Below are positions 1-7,370 of a stretch of 18,634 nt of DNA, piece by piece. The stretch is from CAZQMX01 sp964594965 (GTDB lineage Bacteria > Patescibacteriota > Minisyncoccia > Portnoybacterales > UBA2143): contig CAZQMX010000010.1 of the NCBI GenBank assembly GCA_964594965.1, positions 1 through 18,634 of the forward strand, read 5' to 3'. The notes under the pieces are model-generated. The model had not been told where the DNA came from. It was given only the letters and a program-made list of their open reading frames with translations, and ran no database searches. The stretch's first letter is position 1. Every line of letters begins with the position of its first letter. A program made the position numbers and the translations under genes.

Positions 1-80
1 ATGAGATGCTAAAATTAATTAATCACTAAACCGACAAATGTGTGTGCCTAATTCACTTAATGTCAAGTGTTAAGAAATAA

Positions 81-86
81 TATAAT
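81..86 (+). promoter_or_regulatory. possible -10 box for the ligase-like gene
   Basis: A perfect TATAAT lies about 60 bp upstream of the preferred ATG. No convincing -35 box sits 16-18 bp before it; the bases there read roughly TAATGT. The short inverted pair CACTT/AAGTG just upstream (around 55-68) may belong to the end of a neighbouring transcript. This is a weak call based on one box. Confidence 0.3.
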
Positions 87-111
87 TTAGTCATTTGGAT
101 CCGGGATTTTA

Positions 112-142
112 TTTGACATTTGATCTTTGAAATTTGACATTT
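112..142. repeat. heptad-phased repeat tract (TTTGAxx type)
   Basis: Four 7-bp units follow each other without gaps: TTTGACA, TTTGATC, TTTGAAA, TTTGACA, then TTT. The spacing is exactly 7 bp while the last bases vary. It is the same family as the tracts at 852-879, 13311-13371, 13721-13780 and 17207-17334. It lies directly before the ATG at 145 and contains the TTG codon at 127 that would otherwise extend the downstream reading frame. Confidence 0.8.
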
Positions 143-144
143 CA

Positions 145-1299
145 ATGCTAAGCAAAATCATTAAATTTAATATTTATCTTATAGCTTTCTCCTTGCCGCT
201 TTACTTAGTTAGGTTTAAGGTTGCTTGGATTCCTTTTAATTTGTCAGAAATATTAATCTATGCTCTCTTTCTTCTTTGGTTAATTAGCCGGCCTAAATTA
301 AGAGAAATCTTTAAGAATAGAATCTTTGCTCCGGTTTTAATTCTTTTTATTGGCTTAACTCTTTCAACTTTGTTTTCTAATAATATATTTACCAGCGCCG
401 GGATTTGGAAAGGATGGTTTTTAGCGCCAATGCTTTTCTTTTTGGTTCTAATCGATTCATTAAAAAGCAAAAAAGAAATTAGAAATGTCATTACTGCTCT
501 TGTTTTTTCGGGTGCGATTGTTGCTTCAATCGCGCTTTGTTACTGGCTGGATAATGATTTGACCTATGACGGCCGTTTAAGAGGATTTTATCTTTCGGCT
601 AATTTTCTGGCAATGTATTTATCCCCTCTTTTGGTCCTGTCTCTTTATCTTTTTTCTTGTTTTAAGAAGGGAATTTCAAGAACGCTTTTGTTAATTGCCA
701 GCGCCCTGATGTTTTTTGTAATTTATTTAACCTATTCCTACGGGGCCCTATTGGGATTGTTGGGCGCTTTTGTTTTTCTTCTTTTAACTCAGTTTAGAAC
801 AAGAAAATTCTTATCTGCTTTTTTATTTTTTTTAATTATTTCCGCTTTTTTGTTTCAAGTTTCAAGTTTCAAGTTTCAAGGTTTTTTGGATTTTTCCTAT
901 CCTTCGATTAAATCCCGCCTGGTTATCTGGCAGAGCGCCTGGGAAGTATTAAAGGATAATTCCTTAATTGGGATTGGCCCGGGCATGTTCCAAAAATACT
1001 ATTTAGAGTACCAGCCGAGATTTGAACTCTACCCGGAGTGGGCAGTGCCCCAGCCCCATAATCTTTTCCTGGCCTTCTGGCTCCAAACAGGTCTTTTGGG
1101 CTTAATTGGATTTATCTGGCTTTTGGTTGTTTTCTTTAAAAAAAACAAACCTAATTTCTTAGGTTTAATTCTGATGGCGGCTATGATATATATTCTAATT
1201 CACGGATTAGTTGATACGACTTACTGGAAAAATGATTTAGCCGTCATTTTCTGGGTGATTATAGCTTTAGGCTATAGAGCTGGCCGTCTTTTTGGTTAA
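145..1299 (+). CDS. O-antigen ligase / Wzy-type polymerase family membrane protein
   Basis: This is a polytopic inner-membrane protein of about 384 aa with ten or more hydrophobic segments. The Wzy_C signature lies in its C-terminal half: an Arg-containing entry into a long loop (SRLVIWQSAWEVLKD), then GIGPGMF, then PQPHNLFLAFWLQTGLLG with the conserved His followed by a membrane helix. Family members join lipid-linked glycans to an acceptor or polymerise them at the outer face of the cytoplasmic membrane; in a CPR cell the likely product is a cell-surface polysaccharide or a glycosylated surface protein. ATG 145 is preferred because the alternative TTG at 127 falls inside a heptad repeat tract; neither has a Shine-Dalgarno site. 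A four-copy 7-bp repeat is embedded in the coding region at 852-879. The 3' end overlaps the convergent beta-propeller gene by 41 bp. The family assignment is fairly secure, the substrate unknown. Confidence 0.82.
   Translation: MLSKIIKFNIYLIAFSLPLYLVRFKVAWIPFNLSEILIYALFLLWLISRPKLREIFKNRIFAPVLILFIGLTLSTLFSNNIFTSAGIWKGWFLAPMLFFLVLIDSLKSKKEIRNVITALVFSGAIVASIALCYWLDNDLTYDGRLRGFYLSANFLAMYLSPLLVLSLYLFSCFKKGISRTLLLIASALMFFVIYLTYSYGALLGLLGAFVFLLLTQFRTRKFLSAFLFFLIISAFLFQVSSFKFQGFLDFSYPSIKSRLVIWQSAWEVLKDNSLIGIGPGMFQKYYLEYQPRFELYPEWAVPQPHNLFLAFWLQTGLLGLIGFIWLLVVFFKKNKPNFLGLILMAAMIYILIHGLVDTTYWKNDLAVIFWVIIALGYRAGRLFG
852..879. repeat. in-gene heptad repeat, GTTTCAA x 4
   Basis: Four perfect tandem copies of GTTTCAA lie inside the ligase-like reading frame, encoding FQVSSFKFQ in the loop after a membrane helix. 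As 7 is not a multiple of 3, gain or loss of one or two units would shift the frame. The unit belongs to the same CAA-every-7-bp family found in intergenic tracts of this window. Confidence 0.9.
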
Positions 1300-2371
1300 T
1301 AAAGATGAGATAGTCCTCTTGGGGCGATAAAAGCAACTCCTTGGCATCATAGGCAGTTGCTTCTTCGTTTTCTGTTTTGTAAATTCGGGTTTCTCCCTTG
1401 GTTTCAAGATTAATTCGGTAGAAATCATCGGCAAATGAGATAATTTTTTTGTAATAATCATCGGGTAAAACAGCCCGGGTAGAAATATCTTTGGGAACAG
1501 CGCAGAAAATTGTTCGGTTATCCTGACTCCAGGCGCATTTTTCCGGCAGAGTAGCAAGATTCAATTCCTGAATAGTCTGGGTTTTAGTTTCTAAAACCTT
1601 TAATTTCAGATTCTTCCCTTGGCTGTCGGTTTCTGAAAAAAGGACCTTATCTCCCAGGGGCGACCAGAGAACAGCTAAGCCATAGGTCTCTCCAATCATT
1701 TTCTTAAAATCGCCGTCAGCTAAACTAATCGTATAAAGAATACTTTCAGCCAGTCCGCTCGGTTTAGTCCTAATGGAGAGTCGACTTGATCCTGGCCATT
1801 CAACAATCAAATCTTTCATCCTGGTTTGGAAAACGCTTGTCCAATCAGAGCCGTCTGAATCAGCAATGCTAATATTATTCCCTGCTATTGGACTATTATA
1901 CTGATAGGCAATTTTATCTTCCTTGGGTGACCAGCTAATCCAACCAATATTATCATCCAAGGGAGTTGAGATTCCAGTTGTGTAATCATATGAATATTTT
2001 TTAGCTTCTCCGTTCTGGTCAAAAATGGCAATAACTTTGTTTTTTGACGGTGACCAGAGAACTTTTAATAAATCAGGCAAAGCAGAAGAAGAAACCAGGA
2101 CAGTGCCGGAGCCATTCAGATTGGATTCAAAAACATTGCCGTTTTCCTTTGAATAATATTTGGCTTTCTGGTCATCGATTGTTACTCCTAAAACCGACTC
2201 CTGGGATATTCTTTTAATTCGGCTGGTTGAGGTAGGATCGCTGGTTGTTGGCTGAGTTTCTGTCCCATCAACTGGTTCGGTTTCCTGGGAATAGTAGTAG
2301 TAAATTAAAATCCCGCCTGCGATCAGGATAAGGACAGAAATGATAATGATTAGAGTCTTGTTTGAAAACAT
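1259..2371 (-). CDS. membrane-anchored WD40/TolB-like beta-propeller protein
   Basis: A 370-aa protein with one N-terminal membrane anchor (residues about 7-26, very Ile-rich), a Thr/Ser/Pro-rich linker (30-50), then repeated beta-propeller blade signatures: WSPSKNKVIAIF near 106, WSPKEDKIAYQY near 147, WSPLGDKVLFSE near 236, WSQDNRTIFCAV near 281 and LSPQEDYLIFI near 348. The repeats resemble TolB/PD40 blades. It is the last gene of the secretion-like operon, 6 bp after the pilin gene. The topology puts the propeller outside the membrane, which suggests a scaffold or surface-binding part of the apparatus; that role is inferred from position only. Its last 41 bp overlap the convergent ligase-like gene. 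Confidence 0.75.
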   Translation of the reverse strand: MFSNKTLIIIISVLILIAGGILIYYYYSQETEPVDGTETQPTTSDPTSTSRIKRISQESVLGVTIDDQKAKYYSKENGNVFESNLNGSGTVLVSSSALPDLLKVLWSPSKNKVIAIFDQNGEAKKYSYDYTTGISTPLDDNIGWISWSPKEDKIAYQYNSPIAGNNISIADSDGSDWTSVFQTRMKDLIVEWPGSSRLSIRTKPSGLAESILYTISLADGDFKKMIGETYGLAVLWSPLGDKVLFSETDSQGKNLKLKVLETKTQTIQELNLATLPEKCAWSQDNRTIFCAVPKDISTRAVLPDDYYKKIISFADDFYRINLETKGETRIYKTENEEATAYDAKELLLSPQEDYLIFINQKDGQLYSLKL

Positions 2372-2377
2372 ATTTTA

Positions 2378-2974
2378 CTAAAAAGCTGTGCCACCGCCGA
2401 AAGTACAATAACAAAGGGAGGGGTCCCAATAATATTCATCAGGACAGGCCTCTTCGCATTCTGAGGGACAATCCTCTGCTGTACAGGCAGCGGGTTCTGC
2501 TGTGGGCAGGGATCCTGTTGAATCTGAGTCATCGGAACTTGTTGTTCCTGAGTCATCGGAGGACGAAGTAGAACTAGAAGATGAAGGGTCGTCTAAATTC
2601 GGACTTCTTAATCTAATTAAATCAGGGTTAATCGTATAGAGGATTAGATAAGCGGCCAGGGCAAGGAGTAGTCCCCAAACTGCTCCCCAAATGTATTTCT
2701 TGGCTTCTTCTGTGTTTGTGACAAGGTCAGAGAGCATATAGATAAGGCCGGCGACAACCAGAGTGCCCAGAGCAGCGACTCCGACCGCGCCCAGGGCGAA
2801 TAAGTAGATGTATCTGATGTAATCTGAGAGGTCAACTTCTTCTCCGGCAGCGGCTTTCGGCTGATCGGGGATGCCGACTTCCAGCTTGTATCCCGCTAAA
2901 GCAGTTAAAGTTAAAAGCAGAAAAAAGGATGAAAACAAGAGAGCAATAAATATTTTTTTAACTTTTTTTTCCAT
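2378..2974 (-). CDS. VirB2-like T4SS pilin with Ser/Asp linker and Cys-rich tail
   Basis: About 198 aa. Order: a signal peptide or first hydrophobic segment (about 7-28, LLFSSFFLLLTLTALAG), a short exposed region, two strong membrane helices with a small polar hairpin between them (about 52-80 and 94-113, the second followed by INPDL), a Ser/Asp/Thr-rich low-complexity linker (about 129-155), and a tail with six cysteines spaced C-x4-C-x3-C-x3-C-x10-C-x-C. Two helices after a signal peptide are typical of VirB2/TrbC-type pilins and of the CPR T4SS-pilin family, which are usually shorter and lack such a tail. ATG 2974 is chosen; a TTG two codons upstream (2980) would overlap the preceding gene. 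It lies between the Ig-like exported protein and the propeller gene in a VirB4/VirB6/PrgI operon. Confidence 0.72.
   Translation of the reverse strand: MEKKVKKIFIALLFSSFFLLLTLTALAGYKLEVGIPDQPKAAAGEEVDLSDYIRYIYLFALGAVGVAALGTLVVAGLIYMLSDLVTNTEEAKKYIWGAVWGLLLALAAYLILYTINPDLIRLRSPNLDDPSSSSSTSSSDDSGTTSSDDSDSTGSLPTAEPAACTAEDCPSECEEACPDEYYWDPSLCYCTFGGGTAF
2524..2560. repeat. 13-bp direct repeat with 24-bp period in the pilin linker
   Basis: CTGAGTCATCGGA occurs at 2524-2536 and again at 2548-2560. The 24-bp period is eight codons, so it looks like an in-frame duplication within the Ser/Asp-rich linker (SSDDS occurs twice in the protein). Confidence 0.75.
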
Positions 2975-2976
2975 AA

Positions 2977-3669
2977 TCAAGGAATAATATTAATTTCAAC
3001 TTCAGTCTGAGCTTTTTCAAGTAAATTATCCTCGTCCTCTGCCCAAACTGTTAATTTCTTGGTAATTGATTGAACTAATTGGCTAATTTTTAAGATGAAA
3101 GTATTGGGATTGGCATCGTCTGTTTTAGTCGCTCTTTCTCCGTTAAAACTCCAATCATAACTTAATTCGTCTGCTCTTTTAATATTGAAGAAATATGGTT
3201 GGGCAGTAAATCTAATTTCCTGGTTAGAAGAAAAAATGTATTTAAGAGGTTCTAAAGGAGCGGTTTTGGTTTTTAGGACAATTTCCGGGCTTTGAAGAGC
3301 AATGGTTAAAACCGGGGAAAAGATAATAAAGCTTTCTTTTTCATCGCTGACTCTTGTCTTAACCTCAAATCTCTGGCTGATTCTTTCGCCGGTATTGAAA
3401 GTAAAGGTCTGTTTTCCTTTGCCTGATTTTACTTCCTGTAGTTTATCATTAATGAACCAGTTGTATAATAGGTTTTCAGGATTAGAACTAGAAATACTGG
3501 CTACGACTTCAATATTGCTCTTCCTGGTTGGCAGGGCTTTGCCGGAATAATCAAGGGGAACATAGGTATCAGTTGACCAGGTCAAAGTCACCTGGCTTTG
3601 GGCCTGGCTAAAAAAAGGGAAAATTAGAAAGAAGAGAAAGAATAAAAGATAGGATTTTGTTTTAATCAT
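2977..3669 (-). CDS. exported protein with two Ig/PKD-like domains
   Basis: A 230-aa protein with a clear signal peptide (MIKTKSYLLFFLFFLIFPFFSQAQS, cleavage expected after SQA). The mature part looks like two beta-sandwich domains of about 90-100 aa. Each has the PKD/Ig-like pattern of a tyrosine followed by a Trp: LLYNWFINDKL in the first, LSYDWSFNGE in the second. Both continue into NTGERISQRFEVKTRV or a similar edge strand. No catalytic motif is visible. It starts 1 bp after the upstream small membrane gene and ends just before the pilin start. A structural or adhesive exported part of the secretion-like system is likely; the family is not recognised more precisely. Confidence 0.65.
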   Translation of the reverse strand: MIKTKSYLLFFLFFLIFPFFSQAQSQVTLTWSTDTYVPLDYSGKALPTRKSNIEVVASISSSNPENLLYNWFINDKLQEVKSGKGKQTFTFNTGERISQRFEVKTRVSDEKESFIIFSPVLTIALQSPEIVLKTKTAPLEPLKYIFSSNQEIRFTAQPYFFNIKRADELSYDWSFNGERATKTDDANPNTFILKISQLVQSITKKLTVWAEDEDNLLEKAQTEVEINIIP

Positions 3670-3670
3670 T

Positions 3671-4105
3671 TTAAGATTTTTTGCCAGTTAGTCTTGATGC
3701 CCAACGGGGCAAGTAACCTTTTTGCTCGGCCCAGACAGTAGCAATAAATATAGTCCATGTGGGCGAAAAAGTGCCAACAACAGGAATCATTTCTATTAAG
3801 AAACTACCCAGAAACCGTTTAGTTGGGAATTTGTGAAGTCGGAAAAGACACCAAAGCCAGAGGATACCAGTGATGATAAGATTAGTTATTCGGGAAAGAA
3901 CTAGGCCAACGCCGCCAGCAAATAATAGTATCCAATCAAGAACGTCCTTGAGAATGGCTAAACCAAGAACCAAAGAAAACTCAACATCAGAAATCTGACT
4001 AGCAAGATCATTAGACTTTCTGGCTTTCGTCTTTTTTCTCTTTGTCTTCTTTTTCTCCCCGTCTTCGGCTCTGTCCTGGTTGAGTTGTTGGCTGTGATCG
4101 GGCAT
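3671..4105 (-). CDS. small membrane protein of the secretion-like operon, overlapping virB4
   Basis: 144 aa. The first 32 residues are polar and Lys-rich (KKKTKRKKTKARK), followed by about three hydrophobic segments (about 43-66, 70-88, 100-124). I do not recognise the family. The first 95 bp are read in a second frame across the 3' end of virB4, so both the basic N-terminus here and the charged C-terminus of VirB4 are encoded by the same DNA. No clear Shine-Dalgarno site precedes the ATG; two back-to-back 7-bp-stem hairpins lie immediately upstream (4112-4150), which could matter for translational coupling. The hydrophobic core lies wholly outside the overlap, which supports a real gene. No later Met is available before the membrane segments. 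Confidence 0.65.
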   Translation of the reverse strand: MPDHSQQLNQDRAEDGEKKKTKRKKTKARKSNDLASQISDVEFSLVLGLAILKDVLDWILLFAGGVGLVLSRITNLIITGILWLWCLFRLHKFPTKRFLGSFLIEMIPVVGTFSPTWTIFIATVWAEQKGYLPRWASRLTGKKS

Positions 4106-5930
4106 TGTTTTTTCCGACGCCTTGGTCGGAATCCCGATTTGACATCGGGACTTCTTTATTATTTTTTTCTTTAGCTAGATCTCTTTTAGCTTGTTCAATT
4201 TCAAGTAATTGAGCTGGGTCAGAGGTAATAATCTGGTCTTCAGAATAGGAAGCGACAATCTGAATAGCAACATGCTTTGTTCCAGCAAAAAATATTCCTT
4301 CGCCAACATTGCATTCCAAAAGCTGGTATTTTTCCTGGTCAGTTAAGTTGAAAGTTTTCTTAATGACTTCAATTGTTGCCGGCGACTGCTTCATTAGTAA
4401 TTGGAGCGAGGAATTGGTAATAATGGGCTTGCCGTACTCGGACTTCATGAAATCGGCGATATCCTGGGTAATGGTTGTTAGCCCCATGTAATATTTACGG
4501 CATCTTTTAGCAATGGAGAAAAGGAAATTGGCGGCGTCTTCATGTTGCATCATTAACCAGGCTTCATCAACAATCATTAATCGCTTTTTGAGTTTGGTCC
4601 GGACAATATTCCAGATAAAATGAAGAATAATATACATGGCTAATGGCCTTAATTCTTCTTCCATGTCTCTGATGCTGAAAACAATTAGTTTTTTGTCCAA
4701 TTCAACATTAGTTTGCTGATTAAAGAATTTAGAATAACTACCACTGACAAACTTATTCAAACGGGTAACCAAACTATCAGCTCCTTTCATTCCCCTTAGA
4801 ATAGTATGAAGGTCCTGCATTAAAGGAGGTGTGATTTTGGTAAAATCAGATTCAGGGGTAATATCTCTGGCAGCATAGGTTTCAATCAGGGCTCGGTCGA
4901 TAATGGCGTCTTCTTCCGGAGTTAATCCTCCAAGCATTATTCTTAAGAGCCCGACCAAATCAGTAATATTACTTCTTAGAACATCGGCCGGTCTTTCATC
5001 CGGTCCTGGCTTGGGTAAATCAAATGGGTTGAGATGAACCGATGAATTAAGGGAAATATCGATAAAACTTCCATCAACTGTTTCTGCTAGATATTTATAC
5101 TCTTTTTCCGGGTCAATAATGATAACTTCGTTATCCTGCATTAAAGAACGCAAAGTTTCTAGTTTAATAGCGTAGGATTTACCGCCGCCGGATTTGCCAA
5201 AGACAACCATATTAGCATTTTCCAAACTAAAGCGGTCAAATAAGACCAGAGAATTATTATGCCGGTTAATACCATAAAGAACTCCCTTGTTGTCGGTTAA
5301 ATCGGATGAAATAAAGGGAAAGGCAGAAGAAAGTGGACCAGTATTAAAACTATTATGAATTAGAAGCTTATCTGTTCCTAATGGCAGGGTTGAAATGAAT
5401 CCCTGCTCCTGTTGAAAAAGGGCTGGCTTGGAATAGACCATGCCAGTTTCCATTAACGCCCTGACCTCATTTTCAACCTTATCCAGTTTTTTAACCGAAT
5501 CAGCAAAGAGGGTGATATACAGGCCAAACTTAAAAAGCCGTTCTGCTCCTTGTTGAAGGGAATCCCTTAATTCCTCAATATTCTGGAGGGCAGCTTCTAA
5601 TTTGGGATTCCTAACCTTACCCCCTTCAGCTTCAAGAGAAATTTGGGATTGAACCTGGGCGGTTTTCTTGGTTAAATTTTTCAAGGCAGTATTTGTTTTG
5701 GCCGGGTGAATAAACCAAGAAATATTCATTTCCTGGTCAAGGGTGATTATTGACGAAAGCCAGCCGGTTGAAAGGGATTGAGGGTAGGTGAAAATAAAGA
5801 TTGTCCGGGCATATTTACCGCCAACCTCCATGTAATTGGAGTTAATCTTCAAACCAGCCGGAGCAATTAAATCAATGATGCCAGTTCCTGGCCTTTCTTC
5901 TCTTTTGGGTGATTTTTTAAATAGTTCCAT
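4011..5930 (-). CDS. virB4: VirB4-family type IV secretion ATPase
   Basis: 639 aa. This is the motor ATPase of a type IV secretion-like machine, acting at the cytoplasmic face of the membrane. A VirB4 N-terminal-type region (about 20-200) precedes the RecA-like ATPase domain. Walker A is GKSGGGKS at 245-252, IIIDPEKEY follows at about 270-278, Walker B with its acidic pair is LMIVDEAW at 451-458, and the sensor TTITQD lies at 485-490. The rest of the N-domain seems to be supplied by the gene just upstream (2 bp away). The C-terminal tail from about residue 585 is charged and low in complexity, and overlaps the next gene by 95 bp; 39 bp of it (4112-4150) is a pair of palindromes. The ATG at 5930 has no Shine-Dalgarno site and is probably translationally coupled. 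The family assignment is secure. Confidence 0.93.
   Translation of the reverse strand: MELFKKSPKREERPGTGIIDLIAPAGLKINSNYMEVGGKYARTIFIFTYPQSLSTGWLSSIITLDQEMNISWFIHPAKTNTALKNLTKKTAQVQSQISLEAEGGKVRNPKLEAALQNIEELRDSLQQGAERLFKFGLYITLFADSVKKLDKVENEVRALMETGMVYSKPALFQQEQGFISTLPLGTDKLLIHNSFNTGPLSSAFPFISSDLTDNKGVLYGINRHNNSLVLFDRFSLENANMVVFGKSGGGKSYAIKLETLRSLMQDNEVIIIDPEKEYKYLAETVDGSFIDISLNSSVHLNPFDLPKPGPDERPADVLRSNITDLVGLLRIMLGGLTPEEDAIIDRALIETYAARDITPESDFTKITPPLMQDLHTILRGMKGADSLVTRLNKFVSGSYSKFFNQQTNVELDKKLIVFSIRDMEEELRPLAMYIILHFIWNIVRTKLKKRLMIVDEAWLMMQHEDAANFLFSIAKRCRKYYMGLTTITQDIADFMKSEYGKPIITNSSLQLLMKQSPATIEVIKKTFNLTDQEKYQLLECNVGEGIFFAGTKHVAIQIVASYSEDQIITSDPAQLLEIEQAKRDLAKEKNNKEVPMSNRDSDQGVGKNNARSQPTTQPGQSRRRGEKEDKEKKDESQKV
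4112..4150. repeat. tandem palindromes inside the virB4 3' end
   Basis: Two perfect 7-bp-stem hairpins abut each other: TTCCGAC / GTCGGAA with a 6-base loop (4112-4131) and TCCCGAT / ATCGGGA with a 5-base loop (4132-4150). Together they are 39 bp, exactly 13 codons, and encode PMSNRDSDQGVGK-like residues in the VirB4 tail. They end 6 bp before the ATG of the overlapping small membrane gene. A similar back-to-back hairpin pair lies between the two tRNA genes. Confidence 0.8.
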
Positions 5931-5932
5931 AT

Positions 5933-6592
5933 TTATTGAATTCTTAACTGACTGGCTTTTTCCAGCTCTGGTCCTTCTTTGGCATTGGGATTGTAGAGTT
6001 TGTAAAACAATTCAACTAGTTCCTTGGTATTTAAAGGAACTGATTTAATGCCAATGCCGCGAAGGCTGGTAGCAACAAATTCAACTCTTTGCCAGAGATT
6101 GTTTTTTAATTCCTGGAAGGTTTCTTCTTTGTCTTCTGCCGATTCTTTTTTAAAGACCCGGGTTAATTGGTTTAAAATACCCTTTTTTTGAATGACTGGT
6201 GGAGAGTAGGGAATGACTAAATAGAAGGATTCGGTCATAATATTGTTCATTTCCGTCAGGCCTTTGACAAAATCAATATATTCAGATGTTTGAATTCTTA
6301 AGAGTTCATTCTCCTGCTTATCTCTTTTTTCCTTTAATGACTGGATATATGGGTCGATGTTGAATTTGCGGGAGACAGAGACAATCTGGGCTGAAAAATC
6401 AAGGGAATTAAGGAATTCCTGATAGCGGTGGACAATAGCATCCTGCTCATCAGTTGATTTGAGGGAAAAATTCAAACTGGTTGTCATTAAAACCGCCCTT
6501 AATCCTTTGTTTTTCAGGATAACAACACCATCCTTGATGTTTTTTATCTGAATATGTTTTTTAATTGAAGTTGCTTTAACTTGGTTACTCAT
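5933..6592 (-). CDS. TraC/VirB4 N-terminal-domain-like protein
   Basis: 219 aa, soluble. It starts with SIKKHIQIKNIKDGVVILKNKGLRAVL, the strand-rich opening seen at the N-terminus of TraC/VirB4-type proteins in CPR clusters, and carries a helical coiled stretch (about 80-105: LKEKRDKQENELLRIQ) before YLVIPYSPP. There is no Walker motif. It overlaps prgI upstream by 8 bp and ends 2 bp before virB4, so the pair looks like a VirB4/TraC whose amino-terminal domain is a separate polypeptide. GGAG lies about 8 nt before the ATG, inside the prgI tail. It probably docks the ATPase on the PrgI/VirB3-like membrane protein. Position and domain style make the role likely; I cannot align it here. Confidence 0.72.
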   Translation of the reverse strand: MSNQVKATSIKKHIQIKNIKDGVVILKNKGLRAVLMTTSLNFSLKSTDEQDAIVHRYQEFLNSLDFSAQIVSVSRKFNIDPYIQSLKEKRDKQENELLRIQTSEYIDFVKGLTEMNNIMTESFYLVIPYSPPVIQKKGILNQLTRVFKKESAEDKEETFQELKNNLWQRVEFVATSLRGIGIKSVPLNTKELVELFYKLYNPNAKEGPELEKASQLRIQ

Positions 6593-6869
6593 CTTTTTTT
6601 CTCCAGAGATACAATCTGGGTTTACTTAAATAGCCGATAAAGGAGGTGATTAAAGTAATAAAGGGTCGGCCATTAGGCCGGTAAAAGGCCAGGGCAGCGG
6701 ATGCTCCGATAACAGGAATAGATAGAACCAGGAAAAGACCTAGTTTTAGGAAGAACCAGAGAATGATAAGCGCTCCGGCTCCGCCGAGAAGATAAAAAAA
6801 TTGTTTTAGGGTCAATGGTCCAATTATCTTATCTTCCAGTTCAATAAATTGTGGAACCTTAAATCGCAT
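6585..6869 (-). CDS. PrgI family membrane protein (VirB3-like)
   Basis: 94 aa, the usual size of the family. MRFKVPQFIELEDKIIGPLTLKQFFYLLGG is the typical opening: a short strand-rich segment, then two membrane helices (about 25-45 and 48-66) and a short polar end with FYRPNGRPF. PrgI proteins stand where VirB3 stands in other systems, linking the VirB4 ATPase to the membrane channel. The gene has the best Shine-Dalgarno site of the operon (AGGAGG, 6 nt before ATG), sitting in the last codons of the upstream gene. Its 3' end overlaps the TraC-like gene by 8 bp. Confidence 0.88.
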   Translation of the reverse strand: MRFKVPQFIELEDKIIGPLTLKQFFYLLGGAGALIILWFFLKLGLFLVLSIPVIGASAALAFYRPNGRPFITLITSFIGYLSKPRLYLWRKKDE

Positions 6870-6870
6870 T

Positions 6871-7365
6871 TTATTCCTCCTTCAAATTAACTATATTACT
6901 TGGTATTTCTGATTTTTTCTCTTTCAGGGTAACGATCTCATGGTCCTTTTGAGGAACATCTGGCTGAGAAATTGGTCGGCTAGGTTCTTCTTCTCTTGGC
7001 CATTCTGGAACTTTGTGGATTTTTTTCAGACTTTCTTTAACCGGCAGGAAAATGGATGAATTAATATCTCGGGCCAGTTGCCGGGCTGATTGTTCATTCA
7101 AATTGCATTCCTTCATAAGTGATTTAACAAAATCAACAATATTGGTCTCGCCTAACAAAACCATACCGGCGACATATGAGGCCGACCAGATTTGTTTATC
7201 AGTTAATTTATTTTTCTTGGCGGCGGCGTTCATTTTATTAGCAGTTTCAACAGCAAAAACTAACTGACGGACATCTTGGGGAAGTTGAAAATATTTAAGA
7301 TACCTTCGCCTGGCTAAGGGGTCAGTAATACCTCGGAGTTTTTTTAGTTGATTTAGGGTTGGCAT
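6871..7365 (-). CDS. unknown helical protein of the secretion-like operon
   Basis: 164 aa, no signal peptide and no membrane segment. Residues 1-118 look all-helical (LNQLKKLRGITDPLARRRYLKYFQLP, then several amphipathic helices up to ESLKKI). The last 45 residues are Pro/Glu/Lys-rich and probably disordered. The family is not recognised. It lies between the VirB6-like gene (5 bp gap) and prgI (1 bp gap), so a cytoplasmic accessory or chaperone-like role in the machine is plausible but only inferred. Confidence 0.6.
   Translation of the reverse strand: MPTLNQLKKLRGITDPLARRRYLKYFQLPQDVRQLVFAVETANKMNAAAKKNKLTDKQIWSASYVAGMVLLGETNIVDFVKSLMKECNLNEQSARQLARDINSSIFLPVKESLKKIHKVPEWPREEEPSRPISQPDVPQKDHEIVTLKEKKSEIPSNIVNLKEE
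6876..6881 (-). promoter_or_regulatory. strong Shine-Dalgarno site of prgI
   Basis: On the minus strand AGGAGG lies 6 nt before the prgI ATG and overlaps the last codons (Lys-Glu-Glu-stop) of the preceding gene. Most other genes in the operon lack such a site, so this one could boost PrgI output relative to its neighbours. Confidence 0.75.
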
Positions 7366-7370
7366 AATGT

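Noticed and set aside
3671..4105. Frameshift in virB4 making the 144-aa protein its C-terminus
   Set aside because: VirB4 is complete through its last ATPase motifs before the overlap, and the 144-aa product is a multi-helix membrane protein unlike any VirB4 end.
6640..6655. Perfect AAGGAGGTGAT on the + strand
   Set aside because: It is antisense to prgI codons and no + strand gene follows; a chance match.
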